A stretch of 64,000 nt of DNA from Cyrtodaria siliqua (lineage: Eukaryota; Mollusca; Bivalvia; Adapedonta; Hiatellidae). The number at the start of each line of letters is the position of its first letter. Positions within the stretch are counted from its first letter, which is position 1. The notes beneath the pieces were generated by a model. It did not search any database, was not told where the DNA came from, and saw nothing but the letters and a program-made list of their open reading frames with translations. A program made the translations under genes and the position numbers. Positions 1 to 11,930 of the stretch are shown in pieces. The stretch spans positions 266,810 to 330,809 of the forward strand of contig JAWPHD010001350.1 of NCBI GenBank assembly GCA_037043455.1, in the 5' to 3' direction.

Positions 1-329
1 AAAGCAGGATACACTGTAACAAAGGGAAGATTATAGAACTACTAAACAAATCATTTGCAATAACGATAACGATAAGTTGCCAGTAGTTTATTTAAATGTG
101 CAATTATTATTTCTTCTGATTTATTTACCTTTTTAAAAATATTTATTTATTTTAATTTTAAACATTATATTTATTTGTTTATGTATACAAATGAATTACA
201 TTACATTTTTTTAAAAGTCATAGTTAAAAGTAAAATACTAGCACCTTTGTTTCTGGAAACGTCCCATATTACATATAACTATAAATGGTATCGAAAATTT
301 CGTGTTTTTTTACATATCATAATAAATAC

Positions 330-690
330 TGAAAAGGAGATCCACTGGAAGCAACAAACACAAACAATAATAACACTACTGATTTGAAGTCGGGGCGACT
401 TTTTACGACCGCCACACAGCACTAAACAAACGTTAGTGTGAATGTCAATACATACTGAAAAGGTAATCCCTTGGAAGCAACACACACAAACAAGAGAGAA
501 AATTAGCAGACACGGTTTTATTGAGTCTGTTCATGAGAGGTAATTATAAGATACAAAACCTCTCACACCTCCCAGCACAGGCTTAAGCGATATTCTTCTT
601 TAAAGCAACACAAAATGGGCCTGATGATCACAAAGGACCAGTAAATAATAACACTTCTGATTTGTAGTCGGGGCAACTTATGTTATTATT
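330..690. repeat. Dispersed repeat family R1, about 1.5 tandem units
   Basis: The block shares long segments with 55640-56060: the phrases 'aaggagatcc', 'ggaagcaacaaacacaaac', 'attgagtctgttcatgagag' and 'gatttgtagtcggggc' occur in the same order. Within each place the unit of roughly 290 bases is partly repeated in tandem. Shorter pieces lie at 6985-7080 (reversed), 15965-16085, 30365-30450 and 54575-54650 (reversed). No coding capacity is visible; it looks like a short non-autonomous element. The class is not known. Confidence 0.6.
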
Positions 691-1109
691 TATGTATTTA
701 TTTATTTATTCTTTTATTGATATATTTTCTAAATAAATATCATTTTATTTTTAAAATTAGTCGTTTAATAAAGAACTAGCGCCTTTATTTCTGTAAATAT
801 TCAATATGACAAATAACTTTAAATGGTAATGTAAATTTCCTCGTTACAAGTAACGTAAACTACATTGTCTTATTTTATTGCATTTGATTTTCATTTTTAA
901 CTTGTTCAATAAAAATACAAAATATACATACTTTGCTGCGTGCAATCGTTTTTTAGTGTTAACTGTGTTATATTTTCAAAACACAATAATGGTAACATAC
1001 TGCGGATAGAGCTCAAGCCATTATGCTTCCACTCTCATTTGGCAACCATACTTCATTTTGTAACAAATTCCATACCCTTTCAGGAACGTATACCCTACAA
1101 AATTCCCCC

Positions 1110-1143
1110 ACGGGTGTGTGTGTGTGGGGGGGGGGGGGGGGGG
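1110..1143. repeat. GT/G simple repeat
   Basis: A short run of GT is followed by a run of about 18 G. It sits directly at the 5' edge of a Naiad tail fragment, matching the reported preference of Naiad elements for microsatellites. Confidence 0.85.
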
Positions 1144-1144
1144 C

Positions 1145-1370
1145 TGCGTTTTTTGGTAACTTAAACCTCCAGCGGCCTATTTTGCCACTGACCGTTCCAA
1201 GGCAGTAGCCCTTTTGTCAACCCTTTTGTGTTTGTGATGTCTTATTTGGCCTTTTATTCATCTTTATATGTGTTCTTTGTTTCTCTGTGTGTTTGTGGTT
1301 GACTGTAGTCCTTGAATGCTGTTTTTCCTGTTCGATATTTTGTATATCTATATTTACAGTCTAGTTAGTG
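1145..1370 (+). mobile_element. Naiad (Penelope-like) 3' tail fragment
   Basis: The segment matches the 3' untranslated tail of the long Naiad copy (29200-29410): 'ccactgaccgttccaaggc', 'tagcccttttgtcaaccctt', 'gtggttgactgtagtcctt' and 'gaatgctg' occur in the same order and spacing. It is a solo, 5'-truncated tail with no coding sequence. Confidence 0.75.
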
Positions 1371-1654
1371 TTAGATGTATCTATGATATGTTGGTAATGG
1401 TCATGGTGTAATGTGAACTATTATGTTGAAAAGGTTGTCAGAATTAAACAATTCATATATAATATAAATATAGCAGTATTTGTTGTTCATTACATTATTT
1501 CAAACGCAGGAGAAAGAGCACGTTGAAGGAAATTCAGTCCTTAATTGGTATTTTGAACGTTGCCACTTCTTGTGTTGTACCAGGGCGCGCATGTTTTGCG
1601 TAGATTATGTGATTTAACGACTGGAGTAACTTGCGCATCGTTTTATATTAGATT

Positions 1655-3100
1655 AGATTAAATGCTGACGCTCATGAAGATTTACTGATGTGGCACTCGT
1701 TTATGCAATCGTTCAATGGGCGCTGTATGTTCCTTAATGACAAATGGATTTCTTCGGATTCGTTAAATTTAAATACCGATGCAACGTTTACTATTGAATT
1801 TTCTGCAATATTTGGTCCGAATGGGTTGCAGAGAGACGGCATTCACATTTCCATGCGTTCCATATACATATATTGAAACTCTTCCCAATTGTGCTTGCTG
1901 TTGAAGTTTGGGGTCACAAAAGTGAAAATCACAAAATGGTTCATTCTGACAATGAGGCTACCGTTTGTGTAACTAAAAAGCTCACATCTAAGGACCCAGT
2001 TATGATGCAACTTGTACGACGTTTATTATTGTTATCAAAGCAGTTCAATCTAGGTATGTAGTTGTGTAAATATCGCCCGTTATATTTGTACCGTTTTGCA
2101 TACAGAGGGCATTCAAAGAAGCTACACATCTTTGTCGTACGCCAATAAGAATCCCAGATCACATGATGTTGATATAAATGGTGATGCACAACACATAACT
2201 GCGCAGGCGATTTGTGACAAAACCAAGGTTACTTTTGCAAGTATTGGAAATGAAATGTTATGCAGAATATTGTCATGTAAATAACATTGATGTGGAATTG
2301 CCTGTTACCGAGGTGTTTTTAGTCAATTTTCTTGCATCTTTGATGGTAGCTCATTACCGTGTAAATACCATAGCTTTTTATGTATCTGCATTAACCTACA
2401 CTAATAAGCTATTGCGTTTTACCAATGTTAGTGAATCATTCTTGGTCAAACAATTTTTGAAAGGAGCAAATCAATTCATGGCATGCACAATTCCAACTGA
2501 TACGTGCCTTCCCATTACATACGCATTGTTAAAGACAATAGTGTTGGCCCTTCCACATACAATTAATAAGTATACCAATAAAATTATTTTCTCTGCAACG
2601 TGCATTCTGGCTTTAAATAGTTTCCTTCGTATTTGTGAAATAGGTGTTCCGTCATCGCAAAGTTCTGGCAATATAATGACCTGAAAGTCATCGATTCCGA
2701 TAAAGGTTGTCTAGGGTTAGAAATAACTCTGAGAAAATATAAACATAGTCAACAAGCTGCCACATACTGAATGTATAGTACCCTGTTGTGTGTCCTGTTG
2801 CGGCATGCACATGTATTTGTGCAATACGTACAATACATCTCATTCTGATGGGACGTTGTTTCAAGTATCTAGTATGTAATGGTCAAGCCGTTTCTTTCTT
2901 TAATGAACACCTTCCAAATGCAATTGCATTTTTTGGCTTTGATAATAGGCGTTACAAGTCACACCCATTTCGTATCGGAGCTGCAACTCATGCCGTCATT
3001 CAGGGTTTTTCTGAAGACACTATCAAGACAATGGGTCGCTGGAAGTCAAAAGTGTTACAGAATTATATTCGTTTGCAACAACTGAAGTCGATATCTTAAG
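1655..3100 (+). pseudogene. DIRS/Ngaro-like retroelement: RNase H and tyrosine recombinase, decayed
   Basis: Two domains can be read with frameshifts. At 1670-2060 a peptide with 'LNTDA', 'LFPIVLAVEVWG' and 'HSDNEATVCV' fits the RNase H of DIRS-order elements. At 2214-3099 a tyrosine recombinase follows: a helical N-terminal region, 'FLRICEIG' with the first catalytic Arg, then (2788-3099) 'HPFRIGAATHA' giving the His-x-x-Arg box, 'MGRWKS', and the nucleophile Tyr in 'NYIRL'. Stops and frame changes near 2060, 2280, 2683 and 2770 show it is dead. No reverse transcriptase was seen upstream, so only the 3' part is present. DIRS elements use the recombinase instead of an integrase. Confidence 0.75.
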
Positions 3101-3189
3101 ATTCCTAAACATCCAATAATTGTATCGAAAGTAAAGTGATCAAATCATTTAAGTGGTCTAGGCGGCAGTGATGTATGTTAGGATGCCAC

Positions 3190-4410
3190 TCAAGTTGACG
3201 AAAGTCCAGCAAAAGGCTGCTTTCGATTTCATGTTTGATGTTATTTTGTTTGTTATGTAAATTTTCTTTGAACTTATTGATTATTGTTATGTATGTATGA
3301 GGTACGTTTGTTTCACAACATGTTAATGTACATTGCTATTAGTTGCTACAAAATATCATATTAGGTTTTTGTACACGTGCATGTGCAAGTTTGTAATTTA
3401 ATTAATGAAATACCAGTATAAGGCTGCTTTCTAAAAATATGCAATGCTGCAGTAGATCTTGAATTAGTCGGATATCTCACGAATATTGTTTAGATGGATT
3501 ACTATCTTTTGAAATTTCAGTATGCTTTCCGGAATCGCATCTCTATATTAATAATCAAGTACGTTTACTTTGCATCAAATATCTTGACGTGCGTTTAACT
3601 AAAAATATAATTGTATTTCAGTGCATAGCATTTGGATCTGGTATTAATATTCTGCTAGTTTTGTGTGAATCTGAGTGTCAGATAAACGTTTATAAGCGAA
3701 ATCAAACGTTAAGTCATATAACGCGGGCAGCATATACTAACAGCGTATTCGGTTAGAAATAGTCCTGGCACGTATTCGGTTGTGAGGAGGACCCCTTATG
3801 TTCATGGTAGTTTTACGACGATTCCACGACCTTTTTTGCTGGTGTGCCGATGCGTTGACGTAGACAAATGAGATGAAAATACGAGTCATCTTGACGTGAC
3901 GTAACACCTGGACGTCCTTGTTTAGGACGGTTGTTGGTCAATAAGTCTCACTCAGAAGTTGAAATAGTCTTGTTATAGTGAATTTATTCACGCCAGGATG
4001 GACATTCACCATAAGTTGCGAAATTCCGTTCAAGAGCTGTCTGACGTCGTCTTCACGCTCGGCTTTATGTAAACGTGGCATAAAGAAAAACTTATTAAAT
4101 TTACAAAAATGCTGGATTTTTAATAAAAGATGTCGCGCGAAAGTAAAAGTAAATATGCCACGAACCGTGTATAACGTGCATCTGTTATTTTTTTTATTTC
4201 ATGCTTTACTTAAGAATAATTTTCAAAATGAAATATGGTGGATGTATCGGTGATGATTTTCAAATACCGGTAAATTAACACAGTATTATTTGAACATATA
4301 ACACTCATAAATACTGACCCTAAAAGAGCTGCGTTTCTTTTTTTCCTTAAGTATCCATTTAGACGTGGGTGAACGAAAGTCCAGTATAAGGCTGCTTTCG
4401 TTGATAGTAT
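3190..4410. repeat. Repeated motif downstream of the DIRS-like element
   Basis: A motif of the type 'gaaagtccag...aaggctgctttc' occurs at 3200-3232, 3408-3432 (partial) and 4374-4403. Such split direct repeats are expected at the 3' end of Ngaro-type DIRS elements, so the element may run to about 4410. The rest of this stretch (3110-4600) shows no gene; the open frame at 3978-4253 has no recognisable domain. Confidence 0.45.
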
Positions 4411-4690
4411 TATTTGTAGTCGTTAGTTTTCAGTTGTTTGTAAATTGTTGATTATTGCTGGATATCACATTTCAAGTTTTCATGATATAACATTGAGGTG
4501 GCTTCTCTTCTTTCATACTTTTTTCTCATTTTTAGGTTATAAGCTCGTATTGTGCTAATTCGTCATTTTAATAGAATAAATGACATATTCACTCTATATC
4601 GTCGTGTTTTATTTAACGATAGTAGCCAAAACATTTAAACTCATACCCTGAAATGATAAGCAACTGTTTATACTTTAGTAAGCAGGATGC

Positions 4691-4693
<3 letters not shown>

Positions 4694-4744
<51 letters not shown>
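4694..4744. repeat. (TA)n microsatellite
   Basis: About 25 TA units, located just before the first unit of the 4745-5420 tandem duplication. Confidence 0.95.
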
Positions 4745-4748
<4 letters not shown>

Positions 4749-5420
4749 TTTGCTAACAACCAAGGACAGACAACCTTCGGACGAACTACGGCAGGGCGCC
4801 TAGCTATGATGAGAGACACACAAAATCAAACATATGCATTCACTTCTTAAAAAAAATAGCTGCAACACAGGATGATATACTGTATCTCTACATCATAACA
4901 CTCGTCTGGTCTGGAGGCACAATTAACATATACACGCATACATTCATACAATTATAGCTTATATGAGTGGGATAACATTTAAGGATTCAACCACACGCAC
5001 GCTATATTTTTAGACAGTGACAATGAAAGGTGCCGGATCATTAGGATACTGTGAATTCAGTAAATGGTATATAGTAAAGGGAGATAATTTGAACACACAA
5101 CGGCAACTTTCGAAATTTGGGATCTAACAGATTCACGTTCATAACGCAGAATTATATAGAGGGAGACATATTTGCAAACAACAAGAACAGACAGCTTTCG
5201 GACGAACAACGGCAGGGCGCCTAGCTATAATGAGAGATACAGAAATCAAACGTATGCATTCACTTCCTAAAAAGGATATCTGCAACACACGCTGATATAC
5301 TGTATCTCTACATCATAATACACTCGTCTGGAGGCACAGTCAACATATACACGCAAGCATACATACAATTACAGCTTATATGAGTGGGATCACATTTAAT
5401 AATTCAACCACACACCATAT
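4743..5420. repeat. Tandem duplication, offset about 430 bases
   Basis: 4745-4975 and 5169-5400 are near copies: both contain 'cggcagggcgcctagct', 'gcattcacttc', 'gatatactgtatctctaca' and 'aacatatacacgca'. They lie in the same direction. The second copy starts after 'gggagacatatttgcaaaca'. No coding sequence is seen. Confidence 0.8.
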
Positions 5421-6235
5421 ATATATTAGATGATTGAATAGATGTATGGGAATTGGAGGGGAAGATTCAAATGTTGTTCAGCGCAGATAAAATTAGTTGA
5501 GTCACCCCTTAGCAATCTTAGGGGTGAAGGATGTTGTGATGACCCCTTCTAGAATGTATCACTTCAACAGAATTGCAGAATCAGTCTGACCCGCTCGGTA
5601 CCGACGCCATTACGTTACAAAGCTAAACAAAAGGTTTGCTAAATGAAATTACCACCACCATCCCTATCCATCTCCCAGCCATAGGATATGTATATCCTTT
5701 GCATGTTGTACTCATTTATTTTTATGTTTCAATATTTGTGTTTAAATGTTGTTTAAGGCGGATTGCAGCCCACCTATGTGTATGGCAAAAAATAGTTACC
5801 ACATTTTGTTGTTAAACATTTTAGATTCAATTTTAACTTACGGATTATTTTGATTATAAGCTCGTATTGGGCTTATTCGTCATTTTAGTATTTAACAATA
5901 GTTGCAAACACATGTAAATAGGTGTATGGATATTGGAGGGAAATATTCAGATGTAGAGGATGCTTTAAGACTCTTATATAAAAAGTAATGGTACATGTAT
6001 GTGATCGAAGAATAGGTCATTTGAATTATATGTAACAATGTTAGCAGCATAATTATGATTAAGCAAGACCAACTACCCGAGTCCTCGCGTGTCTCTTACC
6101 ATACGTGTTCATAAACAATACTTAAGTTAACATGCAGCCTATTTTAATGTACATGCACATTTCAAATGAAACTGAAGGACATTTTGAGGTGTTTTGTTTG
6201 TTTTTGGATTGACAATTAGTAACGTAAACAGATCG
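5421..6235. other. No gene seen
   Basis: Unassigned AT-rich sequence. A phrase 'agatgtatgggaattggaggg' at 5440 recurs as 'aggtgtatggatattggaggg' at 5920, suggesting a further local duplication of low similarity. Confidence 0.5.
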
Positions 6236-6237
6236 CA

Positions 6238-6355
6238 TACAGTGTCTTTTATAGTTTATTCCCTTGTTGCCCTGGCTTCTGTCGAGTAAGCGAGTGCTTG
6301 TCTTGTGACTTTGTGGCTTTTTAGGACTTTTTTATATTTAGATAAACATGATCAT
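6238..6355 (+). mobile_element. Naiad 3' untranslated fragment, old
   Basis: 'tttattcccttgttgccctg', 'gcttctg' and 'gtggcttttta' followed by an 'acatgatcat' tail parallel the sequence that follows the SECIS-like hairpin in the long Naiad copy (28970-29070). It is diverged and short. Confidence 0.5.
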
Positions 6356-7900
6356 CGTTGCTTTCTTCAGAAGGTCCCAACATTCGATTAAACTATTTCG
6401 GCTAATACATGTAGAAAACGTATGAAATGAGAAATTTGGAAATCACCGAACACAATAAATTAAAAAGATAAATATTGCAGTCTCGGTTTGATTGAGAACG
6501 TGTATGAACGGTAGTGAACAATGATTGTTGCCGTTCACGCCCTTTTGACCGGGTTGAGCAGAACTCAATATTAAAAGTGTCAATAGTACAGAACTGTGAG
6601 CCATTTTGAAGATGGCATGCATATGACGGTGAACATGAAACATTTAATGAGGTATTATCACACGATTCCATGGCCAGCAGCATATGGTCCAGGTTCTAAG
6701 AAAAAGCTTTGCTCTAAAAGAGAAAACAATTGGCCTGGGAATCACAGGTAACGGTCAAAAAACTAAATTAAAAAGCAGGCAAAGAATCCTAAGGGTGATT
6801 AAACAATATTCAGAAACTTTAAAGGCTGGAGTAGTTGAATCATCTATTCAAAATTAAAGTAAGAAAGCAAAAGTATTTGAGAATGTACCACCGATATAAA
6901 TATCGGGCTCAGCGATCTTCAAATATCGGAATAAATAACAGTTTTGATGCAAGCACGGGGAGACGCTTTACCTTCCCCGCACTGCACATGTGTATTGATA
7001 AACAGACTCAATAAAACCGAGTCTACTACTTTTCTCTATTGTTTTTGTTTGTTGCTTCCAAGGGATCACCCAGTATTTATTATCAGTGTTAGACAAAGCA
7101 GCTGCATCAGGTTTTTAAAATTGCAGATTGAATTTTCATTGTATAACTACTCTTCACGTACCCATTAGTAATGAAATTGTATATTTATCTGTCTATATAC
7201 ATGATATATGAGTTACGTAGCCTTAACATTGATTTCGCCTTTTTTTAATCCAGTTTTATTTTGACTTTGCACCTGCTTACATATCATTAAATCCAATTAT
7301 TTTCTTATATATTTTCTTCGTTATTCTTTCATAAATTATGTTTAAACATGCTGTTGCTGAAATATAATCAACAATTAGTAATCAAGTGCAAAATAATCGC
7401 GTTAAACTATTCAGATAATTATTAATAATGATTTATAAATACACAAGATTTGTATAAAAATATAAGGAGTCGCCGTATTGAAGTTATTCAAGATTACCAT
7501 GTGTCCATTTAGGTATACGCTCTAGAGTAAGACTAACCAGTACACCTCCACATATCAACTACATAAAACGTTATCGCGTTCAACCCAGTGCGACACGTAA
7601 CATATCGAGGGCTCAAGCAAAACTATTCTATCTCCTTCTTTATTCATATGTAGTTGGCATAGTTGTGCGCCGAGCCCTCGATATACTGTAGGGTAAATTG
7701 TTTATTGATACGTCACAGGCTATATATAGGTATTGTTAAATGTAGTGGCCTTGTGGGTAGATGGATATTAGACTTTAGCTTTTGTAGGAGAAACAAGTGT
7801 GATTTAACAGTTTTTAAATGGTTATACTTCATACTAAGTAATATCAGCTAGTACTATGTACTCGCTTTGAAGAGAAGAAGCGTTTATTGTGTCCTATGCA
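6356..7900. other. No gene seen; R1 piece at 6985-7080
   Basis: Only an R1 fragment in reverse orientation (6985-7080, ending 'cttccaagggatcacc') and unassigned AT-rich sequence are visible. Two short segments around 7605 and 7665 form a weak inverted pair ('atcgagggctca' and 'gagccctcgatat'). Confidence 0.4.
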
Positions 7901-7909
7901 TGATAATGC

Positions 7910-8095
7910 ATGCACATGGCAATTTTTAACCTGACGTACTTTTGTTCTGTTGTTTATGTGATTATATTTCTGGTATTAAACTGTAAGGGTCATACGATTG
8001 AATTCACAAATAAACTATTTGTTAAAGTAGATAAATCGGATTGGCAAGTCGTTAAAGATGGTTTATCAGATTTAAATGTGCACTTTCTGGACGAG
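7910..8095 (+). CDS. Second first exon of a proprotein convertase-like gene (signal peptide and prodomain start)
   Basis: ATG at 7910 (a second at 7916) opens 62 codons ending in GAG, followed by a donor 'gtatgt'. The peptide has a hydrophobic signal segment (residues about 5-25) and then a stretch ('FTNKLFVKVDKSDWQVVK') that parallels exon 1 of the convertase gene at 12473-12661 ('YTNRYFVKVDENDWHIIK'). Both end in phase 0, so either could splice to the exon at 12935. No matching exon 2 was found between 8095 and 12473; a Naiad and a Crypton now fill that gap. It may be an alternative first exon or a remnant of a partial tandem duplication. No stop or frame break lies in it. Confidence 0.65.
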
Positions 8096-8134
8096 GTATG
8101 TAGTATATGTTTTATTCCTATTAAAATGTCATAA

Positions 8135-8215
8135 CCATCATCGTCATCATTATCTTCCACTTCCTCCTCCTCGTTCTCCTCCTCACATCATCATCTTCAA
8201 CATCACCATTATAAT
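8135..8215. repeat. TCC/TCA-rich low complexity
   Basis: Runs of cct/ctc/atc trinucleotides directly after the donor of the 7910 exon. Confidence 0.7.
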
Positions 8216-8835
8216 TACCTCTACCCTTTATCTCTAATACTTCTCTCTCACGCACTACCGCTGCGAGTTTGAATTCCACGTGGGGCTGAATCTGTAAGTG
8301 AGAGTGTGAGAATGAGACCAATCAAACCATCGACCGAACGAATGATCAAACGAACAAAAACAACAACAAAAAGAACCAACAATCAACCAACTCCATCTCA
8401 CTGCAGAAATTAATTGTTCCAATATATCTAAAATAAAAAAGGGGGTAACCTTGGAAACAATATAATTATATTATATATGCCAAACCAACACAGCCAACAT
8501 GAAAATGCCAGGTAATATTAAGATATACACAAATAATTTGGCTTATGATAAATGAAAGAATAATAATTTTGAACGAACACTTTATTTCTTGCTTAATCAT
8601 GTTTTGCCGAACTTTAGATATGTCTCAGATTACAGCTTGGGTCTCTCTTCAATTGTATGTACACGAAGTATGCTTATGTTGCATCCTTACAAGCTTATTG
8701 CATCTGTTCTGCCTTGGTGTAGAAAAGTGTAACCTCCTTTACCTTGATCTTACTGTAGTTACAAAACGTACCTTTCTTATTTCTAGCACCAGTTGTTTGT
8801 CCTATCTTACAGTTTGTACATTACAAGTAGATACA
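8216..8835. other. No gene seen
   Basis: Unassigned sequence. The frame 8545-8847 (100 codons) shows no family features and is considered chance. Confidence 0.4.
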
Positions 8836-8837
8836 CA

Positions 8838-9080
8838 AGTCGAATAAGGAATGTAGCATTTGCAGAACACAGTCAACCAAAGTCACGCAATCAAAACAAA
8901 CAATTACACTATACTAGCAAAAAAGTATGTGACTCCACAATGTGAAAGGGTTAACAAACGGGGAACCTCCTTGGAATGGTCAGAGGCAAAAACAGCAGGG
9001 GTCTAAACCAGGTTCAAGGCGGCACCAACCCTCAATCTTACCTTATTGTCATTCAACTTAAATAGGACAGTGTATATGAG
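8838..9080 (-). mobile_element. Naiad 3' tail fragment, reverse orientation
   Basis: Reading the minus strand gives the same tail landmarks as 29170-29400: 'aataggacagtg' region, 'ggttcaagg', 'ccttggaatggtcag' (complement of the 'ccgttccaagg' box) and 'cacagtcaacca'. It is diverged and lacks coding sequence. Confidence 0.65.
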
Positions 9081-9599
9081 GAAATCCCTGCCAGTCTAAA
9101 AAAGAACCCTAAAATACATTGTCACAGGTGTCAGAATATCCGCGGCTAATAGGGGATATTTAACGATGACAAAATCAAAATGAAATCATCGCTCTTGCCA
9201 TATAAAACATATTTTGCTTATTATTCCTCAATGATGCAGACGGAGATAAACAATGACAGTATATACAGATGAATTTTGCAAGTAGATCACGAACTTGTTA
9301 CCTTTTAAAAACATCATATAAATCACTAGCTTTCCATGAAGTTTACATTGATGACACAAAGGGGATTCTCCTTTAACGTAAAACCATCATAGTATATACT
9401 AAAAATAAAACACTAAAGAACAATAGCACAGATTTTGAATGCTATACATATCTTTTCTCGAAAGGCTTTCAGAATATCATTTACATTTGGAACATTTTGT
9501 TTTTAAAAAGGAGAATAACTGACGGTTGTTCCAATAAAGATGAACTAGGGTCAAAACAATTTAAGTGTTTTTATCCTTTTTGTCTATTCTAAAGGTCAT

Positions 9600-9960
9600 C
9601 AGAGCAACATGAAATCTACCTCTAATTTATATTCAAATTGCAGAATATCTAACGTTTTTGCTCATCTAGCGTATACGGGTGTATTTAAGTGTTGTATTGA
9701 CATGGTGTGGATATATATCGTGATAGTGTAAGATCAGTATATAAACGGTAGTTAGAAAATATTCTCTAATAAAATAAATGTTCATCTCAATTTCTTGGCA
9801 CGTCCACAGAGTGTAATTGACCAATTTGCCGTAGGTAAGAAACGCTTTAACATTATAACATGCCAAATATGTAGTTTTTTCTCTAGCATGTCTTTGATAA
9901 GGCTGTGTGGTAAGACTGTATGTATAGTCGAAAGGTCATACGTAATTAAAGATGAAAAGC
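9600..9960 (-). pseudogene. Naiad reverse transcriptase fragment
   Basis: The minus strand encodes 'SLITYDLSTIHTVLPHSLIK', clearly parallel to 'STYDFSTLYTTLPHHLIK' in the long Naiad (27855-27910), followed in a shifted frame by an equivalent of its 'MWTCYEV' segment ('LWTCQEI'). It covers only the region around the RT palm entrance and contains frameshifts. A tail fragment in the opposite direction follows at once at 9962, a head-to-head arrangement typical of Penelope-like insertions. Confidence 0.75.
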
Positions 9961-9961
9961 A

Positions 9962-10185
9962 TGACGTTTGGTGCACCATGGAACCTGGTTTAACCTACCA
10001 GAGGCATTTTTGCCACTGTCCGTTCCAAGGCGGTATCCATATTTTCAACCCATTTACGTATGTGCTGTTACATGCCTTGTATGTTATTTATCATTGTAAT
10101 TGCTGTTTATTTCGATGCGTGTTTTTGGATGACTGTGGTCCTTGAATGCTTCATTTCGTGTTCGACTTTTATATCTATTTTTGAT
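9962..10185 (+). mobile_element. Naiad 3' tail fragment
   Basis: 'tttggtgcacc', 'gaacctggttta', 'tgccactgtccgttccaagg' and 'tgactgtggtccttgaatgc' match the tail of the long copy. It adjoins the inverted RT fragment at 9600-9960. Confidence 0.75.
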
Positions 10186-10272
10186 TTATTATTGCATATT
10201 GTGTCAAGAACGCCTCCTGAATTTGTAATTATTGAAAATAAATGACACATTGACGTTATGTAATGGTTATAG

Positions 10273-10392
10273 AATGTCCAACTCGGTGTTATGGGGATAT
10301 ACAATGGACTGTAGCGAATGGGGCGAAACTAAAGGGTCTTTGATTTCACCACTGTCCATGATATATCCTCATAACATCGTGTTGGACATTTT
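10273..10392. repeat. 120-base near-palindromic hairpin (fold-back element)
   Basis: The left arm 'aatgtccaactcggtgttat' pairs with the right arm 'ataacatcgtgttggacatt', and 'ggggatatacaatggac' pairs with 'gtccatgatatatcctc'. The centre also folds ('gcgaaactaaag' with 'ctttgatttcacc'), so the whole segment forms one long stem. No coding sequence. It is either a small fold-back transposon or a precursor-like hairpin. Confidence 0.75.
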
Positions 10393-10629
10393 ATCGCATG
10401 TCTACATAAAACAATTTTTTAATAAAAAAAAAATATTTATCATGTTAAACTGTTCTAAAATGGAAAATACCCCATAGGATGCCTCATAAAATAATGAATA
10501 ATATACTGCGACATAATCTGGGCTCAGCGACGTGAACTACATGTACTATGTGTTGCCCCCGGACGAATTGACCAATCAAACCAACATGATACAGAACGTC
10601 AACCAATCGAATTGTTAAAGTTAAGCGCG

Positions 10630-11540
10630 TGCTCTTTTTGGCGCCTTGCCATGCTTTTTGTTTTAAAGTTCATTTTTGTGCGCGCAGTGAAATACATGGA
10701 AAACTGAACGTAGGCCTAATTCAAGAAAATGGATCAGTGCTCGATGCTCAAATAAAAAATCTTACCAAGGAAGGTATTGGTATTTCACACAAGGAAGCAA
10801 AGCCCGTTTCGCGTGAAGACGAAAAGATAATGTGGGTAAAGGTGTTTTTGGCAATAGTTCATCGATTGCCACATGCAGTTTATTACTATAACTGTAAGTT
10901 CTTCAGACTAAGCGGATACAACGAACACAGGAACCTGAATAGTAATCAATTTGAAATATAAACTGACGAAAATGGACGGTACATAGAATATAAAGGCACT
11001 AATTCTAAAACGTATAGTGGTGGACTAAAGCATATGCGTGTAGAACCCAATATAATACGACGCTACGATGAAAACATCGGAATAGTTAATTATTACGAAC
11101 AAAATTTAAGTGCTGTTGGAAGCGAAACTGTTTATAGACGGCCGTTGCCAAAAATATATGAAAATGTTCATTACAGTTATCCAATTGCTGGGGTAAACAA
11201 ATATAAAACAATTAGGAAATACATTTTTTTAGCCGGAATAACTGGAAGGTATGCGAACCACTCTTGGAAGAAAACATGCGCGTCTACTTTATGTCAAAGT
11301 GGAGTTCCTGCAGAAGGAATAATGAAAACGACCGGTCATAGATCTGTTCTTGGTGCACGTAAATATCAAAAACCGTCACCAGACATGCTAAAAGATGTGT
11401 CTAATAAACGCAATCCACCAACAAAAATAACATCTGAATTTGCAACGGAAGGGGAAACTCTAACTCACAGAAGGATCCAACTCAGAGTCGATCAAATGAT
11501 TTATTCGCTGGAAGTAACGTGTTTAATAACTGCATATTGA
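10630..11540 (+). pseudogene. Crypton-like tyrosine recombinase, one in-frame stop
   Basis: The frame from 10630 runs to a TAA at 10959-10961, then continues in the same frame to 11540, about 300 codons. It resembles the Crypton-derived recombinase domain (the DUF3504 group found next to KCTD1, ZMYM2 and QRICH1). Visible landmarks: 'GLIQENGSVLDAQIKNL' in the N-terminal part, 'NHSWKKTCASTL' at the His-x-x-Arg box, 'TTGHRS', then 'ARKYQKPS' with the likely nucleophile Tyr. The box reads His-Ser-Trp-Lys, so the expected Arg is Lys. One stop plus the Arg to Lys change argue against activity, yet the rest of the frame is surprisingly clean. The start is uncertain; upstream sequence before 10680 is not convincing. 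Confidence 0.75.
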
Positions 11541-11851
11541 GATGTTAAGTTCGAAAGTGGTCCGTTTTGGCAATTTGACAAGCAGCAGTTTCGAGTAGTT
11601 GAATTGGAATAAGTTACATTTTAAGAATACATTCTCCGACTTTATGTTCAAATGTTTGATTGAAATTGTGAATATGTTTTTTTATGTTCGAATGGTTTAT
11701 TAAAATGATTCACTACATTGTGTTTTTCCTACATTTTTGTCTCACAAAGAAACATATTCTTGCAAGATAATATGATCACTTTCCACATCGTCGTCATATT
11801 TGTTCTCTTTTTTTAAAACTGTTTCTAGAATTTAGGTAGCCAGGCCCCCTT

Positions 11852-11930
11852 GTATGATATATTTTCAAAAAGTGTGCCGTTATACGAAATATCAGTACAC
11901 TTTCATTTTCCTATATTGAATATATCATAC
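11852..11930. repeat. Short inverted repeat
   Basis: 'gtatgatatatt' (11852-11863) and 'aatatatcatac' (11919-11930) are perfect inverted arms, and 'aaaagtgt' pairs with 'acacttt' inside. Possible remnant of a small fold-back element. Confidence 0.55.
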
